Assembly (NCBI GenBank): GCA_001899585.1
Contig: MKWE01000003.1
Location: forward strand, 62,001-126,000
Source of the DNA: Rhodospirillales bacterium 70-18
GTDB taxonomy: Bacteria > Pseudomonadota > Alphaproteobacteria > Acetobacterales > Acetobacteraceae
Length of the DNA: 64,000 nt
Reading direction: 5' to 3'
In this document: one piece after another, positions 42,249 through 50,016 of the stretch
Layout: each line of letters begins with the position of its first letter
Position numbering within the stretch: the stretch's first letter is position 1
Translations under genes and position numbers: made by a program
The notes under the pieces: generated by a model
What the model was told of the DNA's origin: nothing
The model's database searches: none
What the model saw: the letters and a program-made list of their open reading frames with translations, nothing else

Positions 42249-45053
42249 TCAATGCCCGGCTTCGGAGCTCGACCAACCCGACCGCCGCGCCCGCGCCGGC
42301 ACCGGCCGGCCGATCACCCGCGCCGCCAGGGCGCGGGCCGGCAAGGCGTGGCTGGTCAGGGTGCCGGATGACAGGCCACGGGACGGCGGGATGCGGGTGG
42401 TCTGGGCACGGTCGGCCAGAAGGCGGGCGGGCAGGGCAGGGGCCGGCTGCGTGCGGGCCGGCCAGGCGGCGGCCAGCGAAACGAACACCCCGGCGGCATA
42501 GGGCAGGGACTGGGTCAGCAGCACCAGGCACCACAGCCGCGACTCCCAGGTGGCCAGATGGTGCACCACCGCCACGCCCGCCATCGCCGCCCAGGTCAGC
42601 GCCAGCAGCAGCGCCTCCCACCGCGCCATCGCCAGGCCCTGCAGCAGGGCCGGCGCGTCCTTCATCTTCGGCGTGCGCAGGAACGGCGCGCTGCCGATCA
42701 CCAGCCCCTTCCACACCGCCAGCCCGATGCTGTGCGACAGCGCCAGCCCCGCCACCATCGCGCCCAGCCGGTCGGCCCGGCCGCAGCCCACGCGGTTGCC
42801 GTACAGCACCCAGCTCTGCGCCAGCCGGAAGGCGAACAGGCCGATCGAGGGCAGCATGAACAGCACGATCGGGAACTCGAAGCGCTGCGGCTGCACGATC
42901 AGCCCCACCGACCAGCCCAGCCCCAGCACCAGGAACAGCAGCCCCAGCGCGTCGCCGATCCAGGGCAGCCAGCCGGTGAGGAAGTGCCAGCGCTGGCCGG
43001 CGGTGAGCGAGCGGTCGAACGGCCACAGCAGCGCCGCCCAATGGCCGCGGCAGATCTGCATGGCGCCATAGGCCCAGCGGAAGCGCTGCTTGCGATAGGC
43101 GGCGAAATCGTCGGGCATCACGCCGCGCCCGAAGCTCTCGGCCGAATAGACCGCCTTCCAGCCGCCGCGGAACAGCCGCAGGCCAAGCTCGGCGTCCTCG
43201 CAGATGCACCACTCGGCCCAGGCGTTGCCGTCGCGCGCCGCACCTTCCAGCGCCGCCTTGCGGATCAGCGTCATGGTGCCGTGCTGGATGATCGCGTTGC
43301 GCTCGTTGCGGGTCACCATGCCGAGCTGGAAGAAGCCGGCATATTCCCAGAACATCAGGCGCTTGAAGAAGCTTTCTCCACTATCGCGGTAATCCTGCGG
43401 TGACTGCACGAAGCCCACCTCGGGGTCGGCGAACTGCGGCATGGTGCGGGCCAGCCAGTCGCGCGAGACCACGTAGTCGCTGTCCAGCACCGCCACCGCC
43501 ACGGCATCCGGCGCGGTATGGCGCAGCGCGAAGTTCAGCGCGCCGGCCTTGAAGCCGGGCCACTTGCCCAGATGGAAAAAGCGGAAGCGCGGGCCGAGGC
43601 GGGCGCAATGCTCGGCCACCTTCTCCCACAGCGCCGGGTCGGTGGTGTTGTTGTCGATCACCAGCACCTCGAACGCCGGGTAATCCAGCGCCGCCAGCGC
43701 GTCGAGCGTGCGGCGCACCATGTGCGGCGGCTCGTTGCAGATCGGCAGGTGGATGGAAACCTTGCCGAGCACCGCCCCCGGCGCGGCCGGCGCCAGCACC
43801 GGCACGCGCCGCCAGATCCGCGCCCACACCGTCTCGGCCAGCTCGAAGCTGCCGGCCAGCAGCAGCAGCAGCAGCAGCGCCTGCCCGGCGGCCAGCGTGC
43901 CCCAGACGGCGGCGGCGGCGGCGGAGAGATAGGTATCGGACATAACCATCATGAGGCATACCAATGCCGCCACGAAGCCCTGCGCCAGCCCGGCCAGCAC
44001 CAGCTTGCCCGGCAGGCGGATATCCGGCCGGCGCGACAGTAGCAGCCAAGCCAGCAGCGTCGCCGCCGCCACCGCGCCGGCGGCCCAGCCGGCCCAGCCG
44101 GGGTTTTCGCTCACCGGCCCGGTCATCGCCCATTTCGCGTGGCGGTCCAGGTCGGCCATGCCCCAGTAGCCGGCGGCGCGGCCCTCGAAGCTGGTCTTCC
44201 AGGGCTGGTCGAACGCCTCCATGACGAAATAATCCAGGTGCTCGCGCTGGGCGACCCGGAAGAAGCCGCGCAGGAACGCCGCCTGGTCCACCCGGCTGGC
44301 ATGCGCCGCGCCGATATCCACGCCGTTGCTGGGCCAGCCGATCTCGCCGATGACGATCTTCTTGCCGGGGTAGGCGGCGCGCACCTCGGCCAGCTTCTCC
44401 TGCGTGAAGCGCAGCGCCGCCGCACGGGGCTGGCCCTCCCAGTACGGCAGCAGGTGGATGGTGATGAAATCGACCGCGCGCACCAACTCGGGATGCTTCA
44501 GCCAGACATGCCACGGCTCGGCGGTGGAAACCGGCACGGCCAGCGCGGCGCGCACGCGGGCGATGTCGGCGATCAGCGCCGGCGCGGACAGGTCGCCGCG
44601 CAGCAGCACCTCGTTGCCGACCATCACGCGCTCCACATTGGGGGCGCCCTTGGTGGTGGCGATCAGCCGGTCGATCTCCTTCGCGTTGGCCGCCCGGTCG
44701 CCGGACAGCCAGGCGCCCAGGGTGATGCGCAGGCCCAGGCCGCGCGCCAGCTTCGGCACCTCGGCCATGTCGCCGGCAACGGTGTAGGTGCGGATGCGCC
44801 CGGCCACATTGGCCGCGCGCACCAGGTCGGCGCGCAGTTGCGCCGGGGTGGGGAAGGTGCCGTCCTCCGGGCTCTGGCCACGCTGGAAGGCCGAGAAGGC
44901 CAGCCCCGCCACCCGGCCGTTGAAGTCCGGCACCGCCACCGGCCGGTTGGCCGCCGCCCACAGCGCGAAGGCCACGGCCGCGCAGGCCAGCAGGGCCAGC
45001 AGCGTGGCCGGGTCGGTCCAGCGGCGGGCGACGGGCGGGGCGGGGTGGGTCAT
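42249..45053 (-). CDS. GH17-GT2 fusion, probable beta-1,3-glucan synthase (NdvB-like)
   Basis: 934-residue inner-membrane protein. After a first membrane segment (about 17-35) comes a GH17-like domain (about 40-315) with both catalytic glutamates, in VGNEV (E148) and GEIGWPSNG (E237). More membrane helices precede a processive GT2 domain with DSDYV, CEDAELGLRLF and QRFRWAYG (the QxxRW motif). Further helices end the protein. The same architecture occurs in Pseudomonas aeruginosa and Bradyrhizobium NdvB proteins that make cyclic beta-glucans. Start at ATG 45053. Confidence 0.85.
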   Translation of the reverse strand: MTHPAPPVARRWTDPATLLALLACAAVAFALWAAANRPVAVPDFNGRVAGLAFSAFQRGQSPEDGTFPTPAQLRADLVRAANVAGRIRTYTVAGDMAEVPKLARGLGLRITLGAWLSGDRAANAKEIDRLIATTKGAPNVERVMVGNEVLLRGDLSAPALIADIARVRAALAVPVSTAEPWHVWLKHPELVRAVDFITIHLLPYWEGQPRAAALRFTQEKLAEVRAAYPGKKIVIGEIGWPSNGVDIGAAHASRVDQAAFLRGFFRVAQREHLDYFVMEAFDQPWKTSFEGRAAGYWGMADLDRHAKWAMTGPVSENPGWAGWAAGAVAAATLLAWLLLSRRPDIRLPGKLVLAGLAQGFVAALVCLMMVMSDTYLSAAAAAVWGTLAAGQALLLLLLLAGSFELAETVWARIWRRVPVLAPAAPGAVLGKVSIHLPICNEPPHMVRRTLDALAALDYPAFEVLVIDNNTTDPALWEKVAEHCARLGPRFRFFHLGKWPGFKAGALNFALRHTAPDAVAVAVLDSDYVVSRDWLARTMPQFADPEVGFVQSPQDYRDSGESFFKRLMFWEYAGFFQLGMVTRNERNAIIQHGTMTLIRKAALEGAARDGNAWAEWCICEDAELGLRLFRGGWKAVYSAESFGRGVMPDDFAAYRKQRFRWAYGAMQICRGHWAALLWPFDRSLTAGQRWHFLTGWLPWIGDALGLLFLVLGLGWSVGLIVQPQRFEFPIVLFMLPSIGLFAFRLAQSWVLYGNRVGCGRADRLGAMVAGLALSHSIGLAVWKGLVIGSAPFLRTPKMKDAPALLQGLAMARWEALLLALTWAAMAGVAVVHHLATWESRLWCLVLLTQSLPYAAGVFVSLAAAWPARTQPAPALPARLLADRAQTTRIPPSRGLSSGTLTSHALPARALAARVIGRPVPARARRSGWSSSEAGH

Positions 45054-45296
45054 CCGGGCAACTCCGTGCGGCGCGGGCGGGGCGGGCCCGTGACGATGCG
45101 GATTGGACCAGGGCAGTGCGGCGCGGGGCCGGCCGCATCATGTCCGAAGCAAGGCATTGCGCGGTCCTCCGTGGCAGGGCGCTGAGCGTGCGACTCCCTG
45201 CCGGGTGCCGCGTTACATGGGGTGCCGTCACGCTCGGGATATCCTGCGGCAAGCCGTCGGGACTACACTGGCGGGCCAACGGGAATGGATCGCGGC
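45054..45296. other. divergent intergenic region
   Basis: 243 nt between the glucan synthase and the CorC-like gene, presumably containing both promoters. I see no clear promoter hexamers, repeat or RNA in it. Confidence 0.5.
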
Positions 45297-46598
45297 ATGG
45301 AAATCACCCTGGACATCGTCTTCGTGCTGCTGCTGATCGCGCTGAACGGATTGTTCGCGATGAGCGAGCTGGCGCTGGTCTCGGCCAACCGGGCGCGGCT
45401 GGCGGTGCTGGAGCGCAAGGGCGTGGTGGGCGCGGCCCGCGCGCGGGTGCTGGCCGACAACCCGCAGCTTTTCCTGCCGACCATGCAGGTGGGCATCACG
45501 CTGGTGGCGATCCTGTCCGGCGTGTTCGGCGGCGCGCGGGTCTCGGCCAGCCTGGAGCCGCTGATCGCCCGGGTGCCGGTGCTGGCGCCGCTCGCGGCCA
45601 GCCTGTCGCTGGCGCTGGTGGTGGTGGCGATCACCTACCTGACCATCGTGCTGGGCGAGCTGGTGCCCAAACAGCTGGCGCTGCGCCAGCCGGAGCGGGT
45701 GGCCGCGGCCACCGCCGCGCCGCTGGCGACGCTGGCGCGGGTGACCAGCCCGGTGGTGTGGGTGCTGAGCCATTCCTCCGGCGCCGTGCTGCGCCTGTTC
45801 GGCGCCTACCGCGCGCCCGACCAGTCGATGACCGAGGAGGAGCTGAAGGCGCTGCTGCTGGAGGGCGAGCAGACCGGCGTGCTGGAAAGCGAGGAGCGCG
45901 ACATGATCGAGCGCCTGCTGCGCCTGGCCGACAAGCCGGTGCGCGCGATCATGACGCCGCGCACCGAAATCGCCTGGATCGACCGCACCGACCCGGCGCG
46001 CGACATCGCCCACACGCTGAAATCCGCCCCGCATTCGCGCTTCGTGGTGTGCGACGGGGCGGTGGACAACCCGGTGGGGGTGGTGCAGGCCAAGGACATC
46101 CTGGACCGCATCCTGGACGGCAAGGAATTGTCGATCGCCGCCGCGCTGCGCCAGCCGATGGTGATGCCCGACACGGTGAGCGCGCTGGACGCGCTGGAGC
46201 GCCTGAAATCCGACCCGCTGGGCCTGGCGCTGGTGCTGGACGAATACGGCAGCTTCGAGGGCGTGGTGACGGCGGCGGACGTGCTGGAGGCGATCGTCGG
46301 CGATCCGGAGAGCGCCGCCCCGGCGCCGGAGGCCGAGGGCGAGACCGCCGAGCAGGGCGCGCTGCTGCTGGACGGCATGATGCCGGTGGACGAGGTGAAA
46401 TCCCGCCTGGACCTGCCGGACTTGCCGGCGGAAGGCAGCTACCACACCCTGGCCGGGCTGCTGCTGGCGCTGCTGCGCCGGGTGCCGCGCACCGGCGACC
46501 GCATGGTGTTCGGCGGCTGGCTGTTCGAGGTGGTGGCGATGGACGGGCGGCGGGTGGAGCGGGTGCGCGCCAGCCGCGAGGTGCTGGCCGAGGGTTAG
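45297..46598 (+). CDS. CorC/HlyC-family hemolysin-like protein (CNNM + CBS domains)
   Basis: 433 residues: a DUF21/CNNM membrane domain with about four helices (residues 1-190), two CBS domains (about 205-325; MTPRTEIAWIDRT and LDEYGSFEGVVTAADVLEAI) and a C-terminal CorC_HlyC domain (about 345-425). Members are implicated in Mg2+/Co2+ homeostasis. ATG 45297 was chosen; another at 45285 adds four residues. Its stop TAG is also the first three bases of the dispersed repeat. Confidence 0.88.
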   Translation: MEITLDIVFVLLLIALNGLFAMSELALVSANRARLAVLERKGVVGAARARVLADNPQLFLPTMQVGITLVAILSGVFGGARVSASLEPLIARVPVLAPLAASLSLALVVVAITYLTIVLGELVPKQLALRQPERVAAATAAPLATLARVTSPVVWVLSHSSGAVLRLFGAYRAPDQSMTEEELKALLLEGEQTGVLESEERDMIERLLRLADKPVRAIMTPRTEIAWIDRTDPARDIAHTLKSAPHSRFVVCDGAVDNPVGVVQAKDILDRILDGKELSIAAALRQPMVMPDTVSALDALERLKSDPLGLALVLDEYGSFEGVVTAADVLEAIVGDPESAAPAPEAEGETAEQGALLLDGMMPVDEVKSRLDLPDLPAEGSYHTLAGLLLALLRRVPRTGDRMVFGGWLFEVVAMDGRRVERVRASREVLAEG

Positions 46599-46646
46599 AG
46601 TGTGATCGGCGCAGGTGGAATCACACGAAGCCGTGAATCACACGGC
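46596..46646. repeat. dispersed intergenic repeat, copy 2
   Basis: Starts TAGAGTGTGATCGGCGCAG, followed by GTGGAATCACACGAAGCCGTG and ATCACACGG. GTGTGAT and ATCACAC give it internal inverted symmetry. It is homologous to the element at 36426. Its position right after the CorC-like gene stop is typical of palindromic intergenic elements. Confidence 0.6.
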
Positions 46647-46654
46647 AAAACAAC

Positions 46655-46704
46655 GACCTGGAGTCCGTCAGGTGCTCCTATCAGCATCTGACGGACTCCA
46701 GGTC
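46655..46704. repeat. 22-bp inverted repeat (strong hairpin) before the MetX-like gene
   Basis: GACCTGGAGTCCGTCAG (from 46655) and CTGACGGACTCCAGGTC (to 46704) pair perfectly over 17 bp. Five more pairs with one G-T wobble extend the arms to 22 bp, leaving the loop CCTATC. The ribosome site AAAGGGGA and ATG 46717 follow within 13 nt, so the hairpin would sit in the 5' leader. Confidence 0.8.
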
Positions 46705-46716
46705 CGAAAGGGGACG

Positions 46717-47730
46717 ATGATGGTGGATACTATTCTGGGCGGGATCGGCGATCTGCGCCTTGAGTCCGGCGCCGTGCTGCCGGATGTGAAACTGGCCTAT
46801 GTGACCTATGGCACCCTGGCGCCGGACGGGCGCAACGCGGTGCTGCTGACGCACGGCTATACCAGCAGCCATCTGTTCGCCGATGGCGGCGAGGGCTCGT
46901 CGGAAGGCTCGTGGGGCTATCTGGTGGGCCCGGGGCGGGCGATCGACACCGACCGGTATTACGTCGTCAGCTCCAACATGCTGGGCTCGGCGTTCGGGTC
47001 CACCGCGCCGCGCAGCATCAACCCGGCCACCGGGCGGGAATACGGGCCGGATTTCCCCGATATCACGCTGCCGGACATCGTCACCGCGCAGAAAAAGCTG
47101 CTGGAAGGGCTGGGGGTGCGCCATCTGGCGGCCGTGGTGGGGCCGTCCTTCGGCGGGTTCCAGGGCTTCGCCTGGGGGGTGACCTTCCCGGATTTCGTGG
47201 ACCGGCTGGGCATCGCGGTGAGCGCGCCGCGCCGGCCGGCGGAGTTGCACACGCCGAAGATGGCGGCGCGGCTGGCGAGCGATCCGAACTGGAATGGCGG
47301 GCATTACTACCGCGCCGGCGGCATCCTGGCGACGATGACGGCGATCCGCGAGGAGACGCTGCGGCGCTACGGGCTGGAGGAGGAGCTGGCCGGCCGCTTC
47401 CCCGAGAAGGCGGCGCGCGACGCCGAGATCACCCGCATCGCCCAGAACTGGGCGCGGGCGTTCGACGGGCATTCGCTGCTGGCGCTGGGCCGCGCGGCGG
47501 AGCGGTTCGACGCCACGCCGCTCTTGGGGCGGATCAAGGCGCGGGTGCTCTACGCGCTGTCGCGCACCGACGCGCTGTTTCCGCCCTCATTGGCGCCGGA
47601 GGTGATGGCGGCGCTGCGGGCGGCCGGGGTGGAGGCCACGTATTTCGAGATCGACAGCGAGCACGGGCATCTGGCCAGCGGCACCGATGCCGCGAAATGG
47701 GCGCCGGCGCTGGCGGCGCTGATGGCCTAG
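46717..47730 (+). CDS. MetX-like alpha/beta-hydrolase-fold protein (homoserine O-acetyltransferase family)
   Basis: 337 residues. The nucleophile elbow GPSFGG has Ser144; Asp285 (SRTDALFPP) and His316 or 318 (SEHGHLASG) complete a plausible triad. KLAYVTYGTLAPDGRNAVLLTHG is MetX-like. It is shorter than true homoserine acetyltransferases (about 370-400) and lacks parts of the lid, so it may be an acyltransferase or esterase of this family rather than MetX. Start at ATG 46717 with AAAGGGGA upstream; a strong hairpin precedes it and a perfect stem-loop follows. Confidence 0.78.
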   Translation: MMVDTILGGIGDLRLESGAVLPDVKLAYVTYGTLAPDGRNAVLLTHGYTSSHLFADGGEGSSEGSWGYLVGPGRAIDTDRYYVVSSNMLGSAFGSTAPRSINPATGREYGPDFPDITLPDIVTAQKKLLEGLGVRHLAAVVGPSFGGFQGFAWGVTFPDFVDRLGIAVSAPRRPAELHTPKMAARLASDPNWNGGHYYRAGGILATMTAIREETLRRYGLEEELAGRFPEKAARDAEITRIAQNWARAFDGHSLLALGRAAERFDATPLLGRIKARVLYALSRTDALFPPSLAPEVMAALRAAGVEATYFEIDSEHGHLASGTDAAKWAPALAALMA

Positions 47731-47739
47731 CCGGCGCGC

Positions 47740-47771
47740 CATCCCCCGCCGCGTTCGCGCGGCGGGGGATG
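47740..47771. terminator. 14-bp hairpin with TTCG tetraloop
   Basis: CATCCCCCGCCGCG (47740-47753) pairs perfectly with CGCGGCGGGGGATG (47758-47771) around TTCG, a very stable tetraloop. It starts 10 nt after the MetX-like stop. No T-tract follows on the plus strand. Confidence 0.65.
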
Positions 47772-47826
47772 AGCGTACGAATAGTAAAGCTCTTGCTGAA
47801 CTGTTCGCGGCGTGATACTGAAGGAT

Positions 47827-48183
47827 ATGCTTAACCAACCAGCCGCGCTCGACCTGACCTTCCACGCCCTCGCCGATCCGACGCGCCGCGCCATCGTGGA
47901 GCGGCTGTCGCACAGCCCGGCCTCGGTGAGCGACCTGGCGCGGCCGCTGGCGATGTCGCTGCCGGCGGTGATGCAGCATCTGGCGCTGCTGGAAGCCTCC
48001 GGGCTGGTGGTGTCGGAAAAAACCGGGCGGGTCAGGACCTGTCGGATCGAGCCGCTGGCGATGCGGCAGGCGGAGGAATGGATCCAGGCCCGGCGCCGCG
48101 AATGGGTGGCCCGGCTGGACCGGCTGGGCGCGTATCTCAACGAACTGCAAGGCAAGGGAGGCGGCGATGGCCCGCATGAGTGA
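47827..48183 (+). CDS. ArsR-family winged-helix regulator
   Basis: 118 residues. The helix-turn-helix covers FHALADPTRRAIVERL through MSLPAVMQHLALLEASGLV. No cysteine metal site is visible. It resembles the regulators that accompany AHSA1/SRPBCC genes, and indeed overlaps one by 17 nt. ATG 47827 matches the family N terminus (MLNQPAALDLTFHALADP); AAGGA lies very close to it, and a GTG at 47812 is the longer alternative. Confidence 0.85.
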   Translation: MLNQPAALDLTFHALADPTRRAIVERLSHSPASVSDLARPLAMSLPAVMQHLALLEASGLVVSEKTGRVRTCRIEPLAMRQAEEWIQARRREWVARLDRLGAYLNELQGKGGGDGPHE

Positions 48184-49111
48184 GACGGCAACCGGCGAGA
48201 GCCAGGCGGCCACGCCGCTGGTGATCGCCCGGCGCTTCGCGGCGCCGCGCGCGCTGGTGTTCCAGGCATGGAGCAGCGCCGCGCACCTGAAGAACTGGTT
48301 CTGCCCCGAGGGCTTCACCGTGCCCGAGGCGGCGGTGGATTTCCGTCCCGGCGGGGTGTGCGACATCTGCATGCGCTCCCCGGAGGGCCAGGATTTCTGG
48401 TCGCGCGGGGTGTATGTGGAGATTTCGCCGCCGGAGCGGCTGGTGTTCACCAGCTCGGTGGTGGTCGATGGCGCCGCGAAATTCACCGCCCACACGACCG
48501 TGACCTTCGAGGCGGAAGGCGACGCCACCCGCATGACCGTGCGCCAGGTCTACGACATCCACGACCCGGCCTTCAGCGGCGCGGTGGACGGGGCGACGGA
48601 AGGCTGGCGCACCACGCTGGACCGGCTGGAGCGCGAGGTGGCGCGCATCCGCGGCCGCTCGGCGGTGCATGCCAGCTTCACGCTGGAGCGCGTCTACGAC
48701 GCCCCGCCGGCGCTGGTGTTCCGCGCCTTCACGGACCCGGCCGCCAAGGCGCGCTGGTTCGCGGGCGGCGAGGGGTACGAGCTGCTGGGCCACAGCATGG
48801 ATATCCGCCCGGGCGGGCGCGAGCGGGCGAGCGGGCGCTGGGCGAGCGGCACGGTTTCGACCTTCGACGCGGTCTATTTCGACGTGGTGGCGAATGAAAG
48901 GCTCGTCTACGCCTACGAAATGCACCTGGACGACCGCCGCATCTCGGTCTCGCTGGCGACGCTGCAACTGACGCCGGCGGGGGCGGGCACGCGCCTGGTG
49001 GTGACCGAGCAGGGCACGTTCCTCGATGGCTACGACGATGCGGGCGCGCGCGAGCACGGAACCGGGATGCTGATGGACAGGCTGGGGGCTTCGCTGGCCG
49101 GGCAGGGGTGA
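48167..49111 (+). CDS. tandem AHSA1/SRPBCC-domain protein
   Basis: 314 residues containing two START-like AHSA1 domains in one chain. Domain 1 (about 18-155) begins LVIARRFAAPRALVFQAWSS and domain 2 (about 168-305) begins ASFTLERVYDAPPALVFRAF. Each has the usual ending pattern (GWRTTLDRLEREV in domain 1). Relatives are usually single-domain proteins encoded next to ArsR regulators. The ligand is unknown. The ATG has GGGAGG 5 nt upstream and overlaps the arsR end. Confidence 0.85.
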   Translation: MARMSETATGESQAATPLVIARRFAAPRALVFQAWSSAAHLKNWFCPEGFTVPEAAVDFRPGGVCDICMRSPEGQDFWSRGVYVEISPPERLVFTSSVVVDGAAKFTAHTTVTFEAEGDATRMTVRQVYDIHDPAFSGAVDGATEGWRTTLDRLEREVARIRGRSAVHASFTLERVYDAPPALVFRAFTDPAAKARWFAGGEGYELLGHSMDIRPGGRERASGRWASGTVSTFDAVYFDVVANERLVYAYEMHLDDRRISVSLATLQLTPAGAGTRLVVTEQGTFLDGYDDAGAREHGTGMLMDRLGASLAGQG

Positions 49112-49207
49112 CCTGGTTCCGGCATGAACTGACCGGGTGAAGCGGGGCTGGGCGGGGCCCGGCCTTGCCTCACCCGGCCGCGTGACAAGGGGCGTGTGGC
49201 AAGGAAT

Positions 49208-49217
49208 GTGCATACAC
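49208..49217. promoter_or_regulatory. candidate GntR operator, site A
   Basis: GTGCATACAC is one base away from the palindrome GTGTATACAC. It lies 105 nt upstream of the gntR start and resembles site B at 53863. FCD-type GntR regulators commonly bind GTATAC-centred palindromes. Confidence 0.45.
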
Positions 49218-49321
49218 CTTCGCCACGGCCATTCCGGCCGAAGGGGCGGCAGCATGCATCGCGGCGATCTTCCGGCACCGGCATCCGCCGCGACCACCCG
49301 TGGCGGCCCCAGCGCCATCGC

Positions 49322-50011
49322 ATGACCCGCCCGAAGCGTCCGTTGGTCCGCAGCGGCACCACCGTGGAGGAGATGGCGCGCGCGCTCGCCGACGAGATCG
49401 TCCGCGGCACGCTGGCGCCGGGCACGAAGCTGGGCGAGGGCGGGCTCGGCGAGCGGTTCGGCGTGTCGCGCACGCCGGTGCGCGAGGCGCTCGGCCATCT
49501 CTCGGCCATGGGGCTGGTGGAGCGCCCGCCGAACCGGCGGGCGATGGTGGCGCCGATCACCGACCGGCGCCTGACCGAGATGTTCGAGGCGATGGGCGAG
49601 CTGGAAGCCTCCTGCGCCCGGCTGGCCGCGGCGCGAATGACCGCCGGGGAGCGCAACGCGCTCGACGCGCTGCACCAGGGCGCCAGGGCGCTGGTGCGGG
49701 CCGGCGCGCAGGAGGCGTACGAGGCCGCCAACAGCCGGTTCCATGGCCTGCTGTACGAGGGCTGCCACAGCGGCTATCTGCGCGACCTGGTGGTCGCTAC
49801 ACGCAACCGGGTCTCGCCATTCCGCCGCGCCCAGTTTCGCCTGCCGGGCCGGCTGGAGAAATCCTGGGACGAGCACGACGCCATCGTGCGCGCCATCCTG
49901 CGTGGCGACAGCGAGGCCGCCGCCCAGGCCGTGCGGGCACATCTGTTCACCGTCAGCGCGGCCAGCGCGGCATTCGTCACCGACCGCCACGCGCCGCCGC
50001 CCAAGGAGTGA
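49322..50011 (+). CDS. GntR-family regulator (FCD/FadR subfamily)
   Basis: 229 residues: an N-terminal winged helix (EMARALADEIVRGTLAPGTKL; FGVSRTPVREALGHLSAMG) and a C-terminal helical FCD domain (about 85-215) with metal-site candidates in ANSRFHGLLYEG and EHDAIVRAI. Probably the local repressor of the carboxybiuret genes that follow 5 nt downstream. Start at ATG 49322. Two GTATAC-like sites bracket the operon. Confidence 0.88.
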   Translation: MTRPKRPLVRSGTTVEEMARALADEIVRGTLAPGTKLGEGGLGERFGVSRTPVREALGHLSAMGLVERPPNRRAMVAPITDRRLTEMFEAMGELEASCARLAAARMTAGERNALDALHQGARALVRAGAQEAYEAANSRFHGLLYEGCHSGYLRDLVVATRNRVSPFRRAQFRLPGRLEKSWDEHDAIVRAILRGDSEAAAQAVRAHLFTVSAASAAFVTDRHAPPPKE

Positions 50012-50016
50012 CCCGG

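Noticed and set aside
46717-47730. Naming the alpha/beta-hydrolase metX
   Set aside because: It is shorter than true homoserine O-acetyltransferases and no methionine genes are adjacent, so only family membership is claimed.
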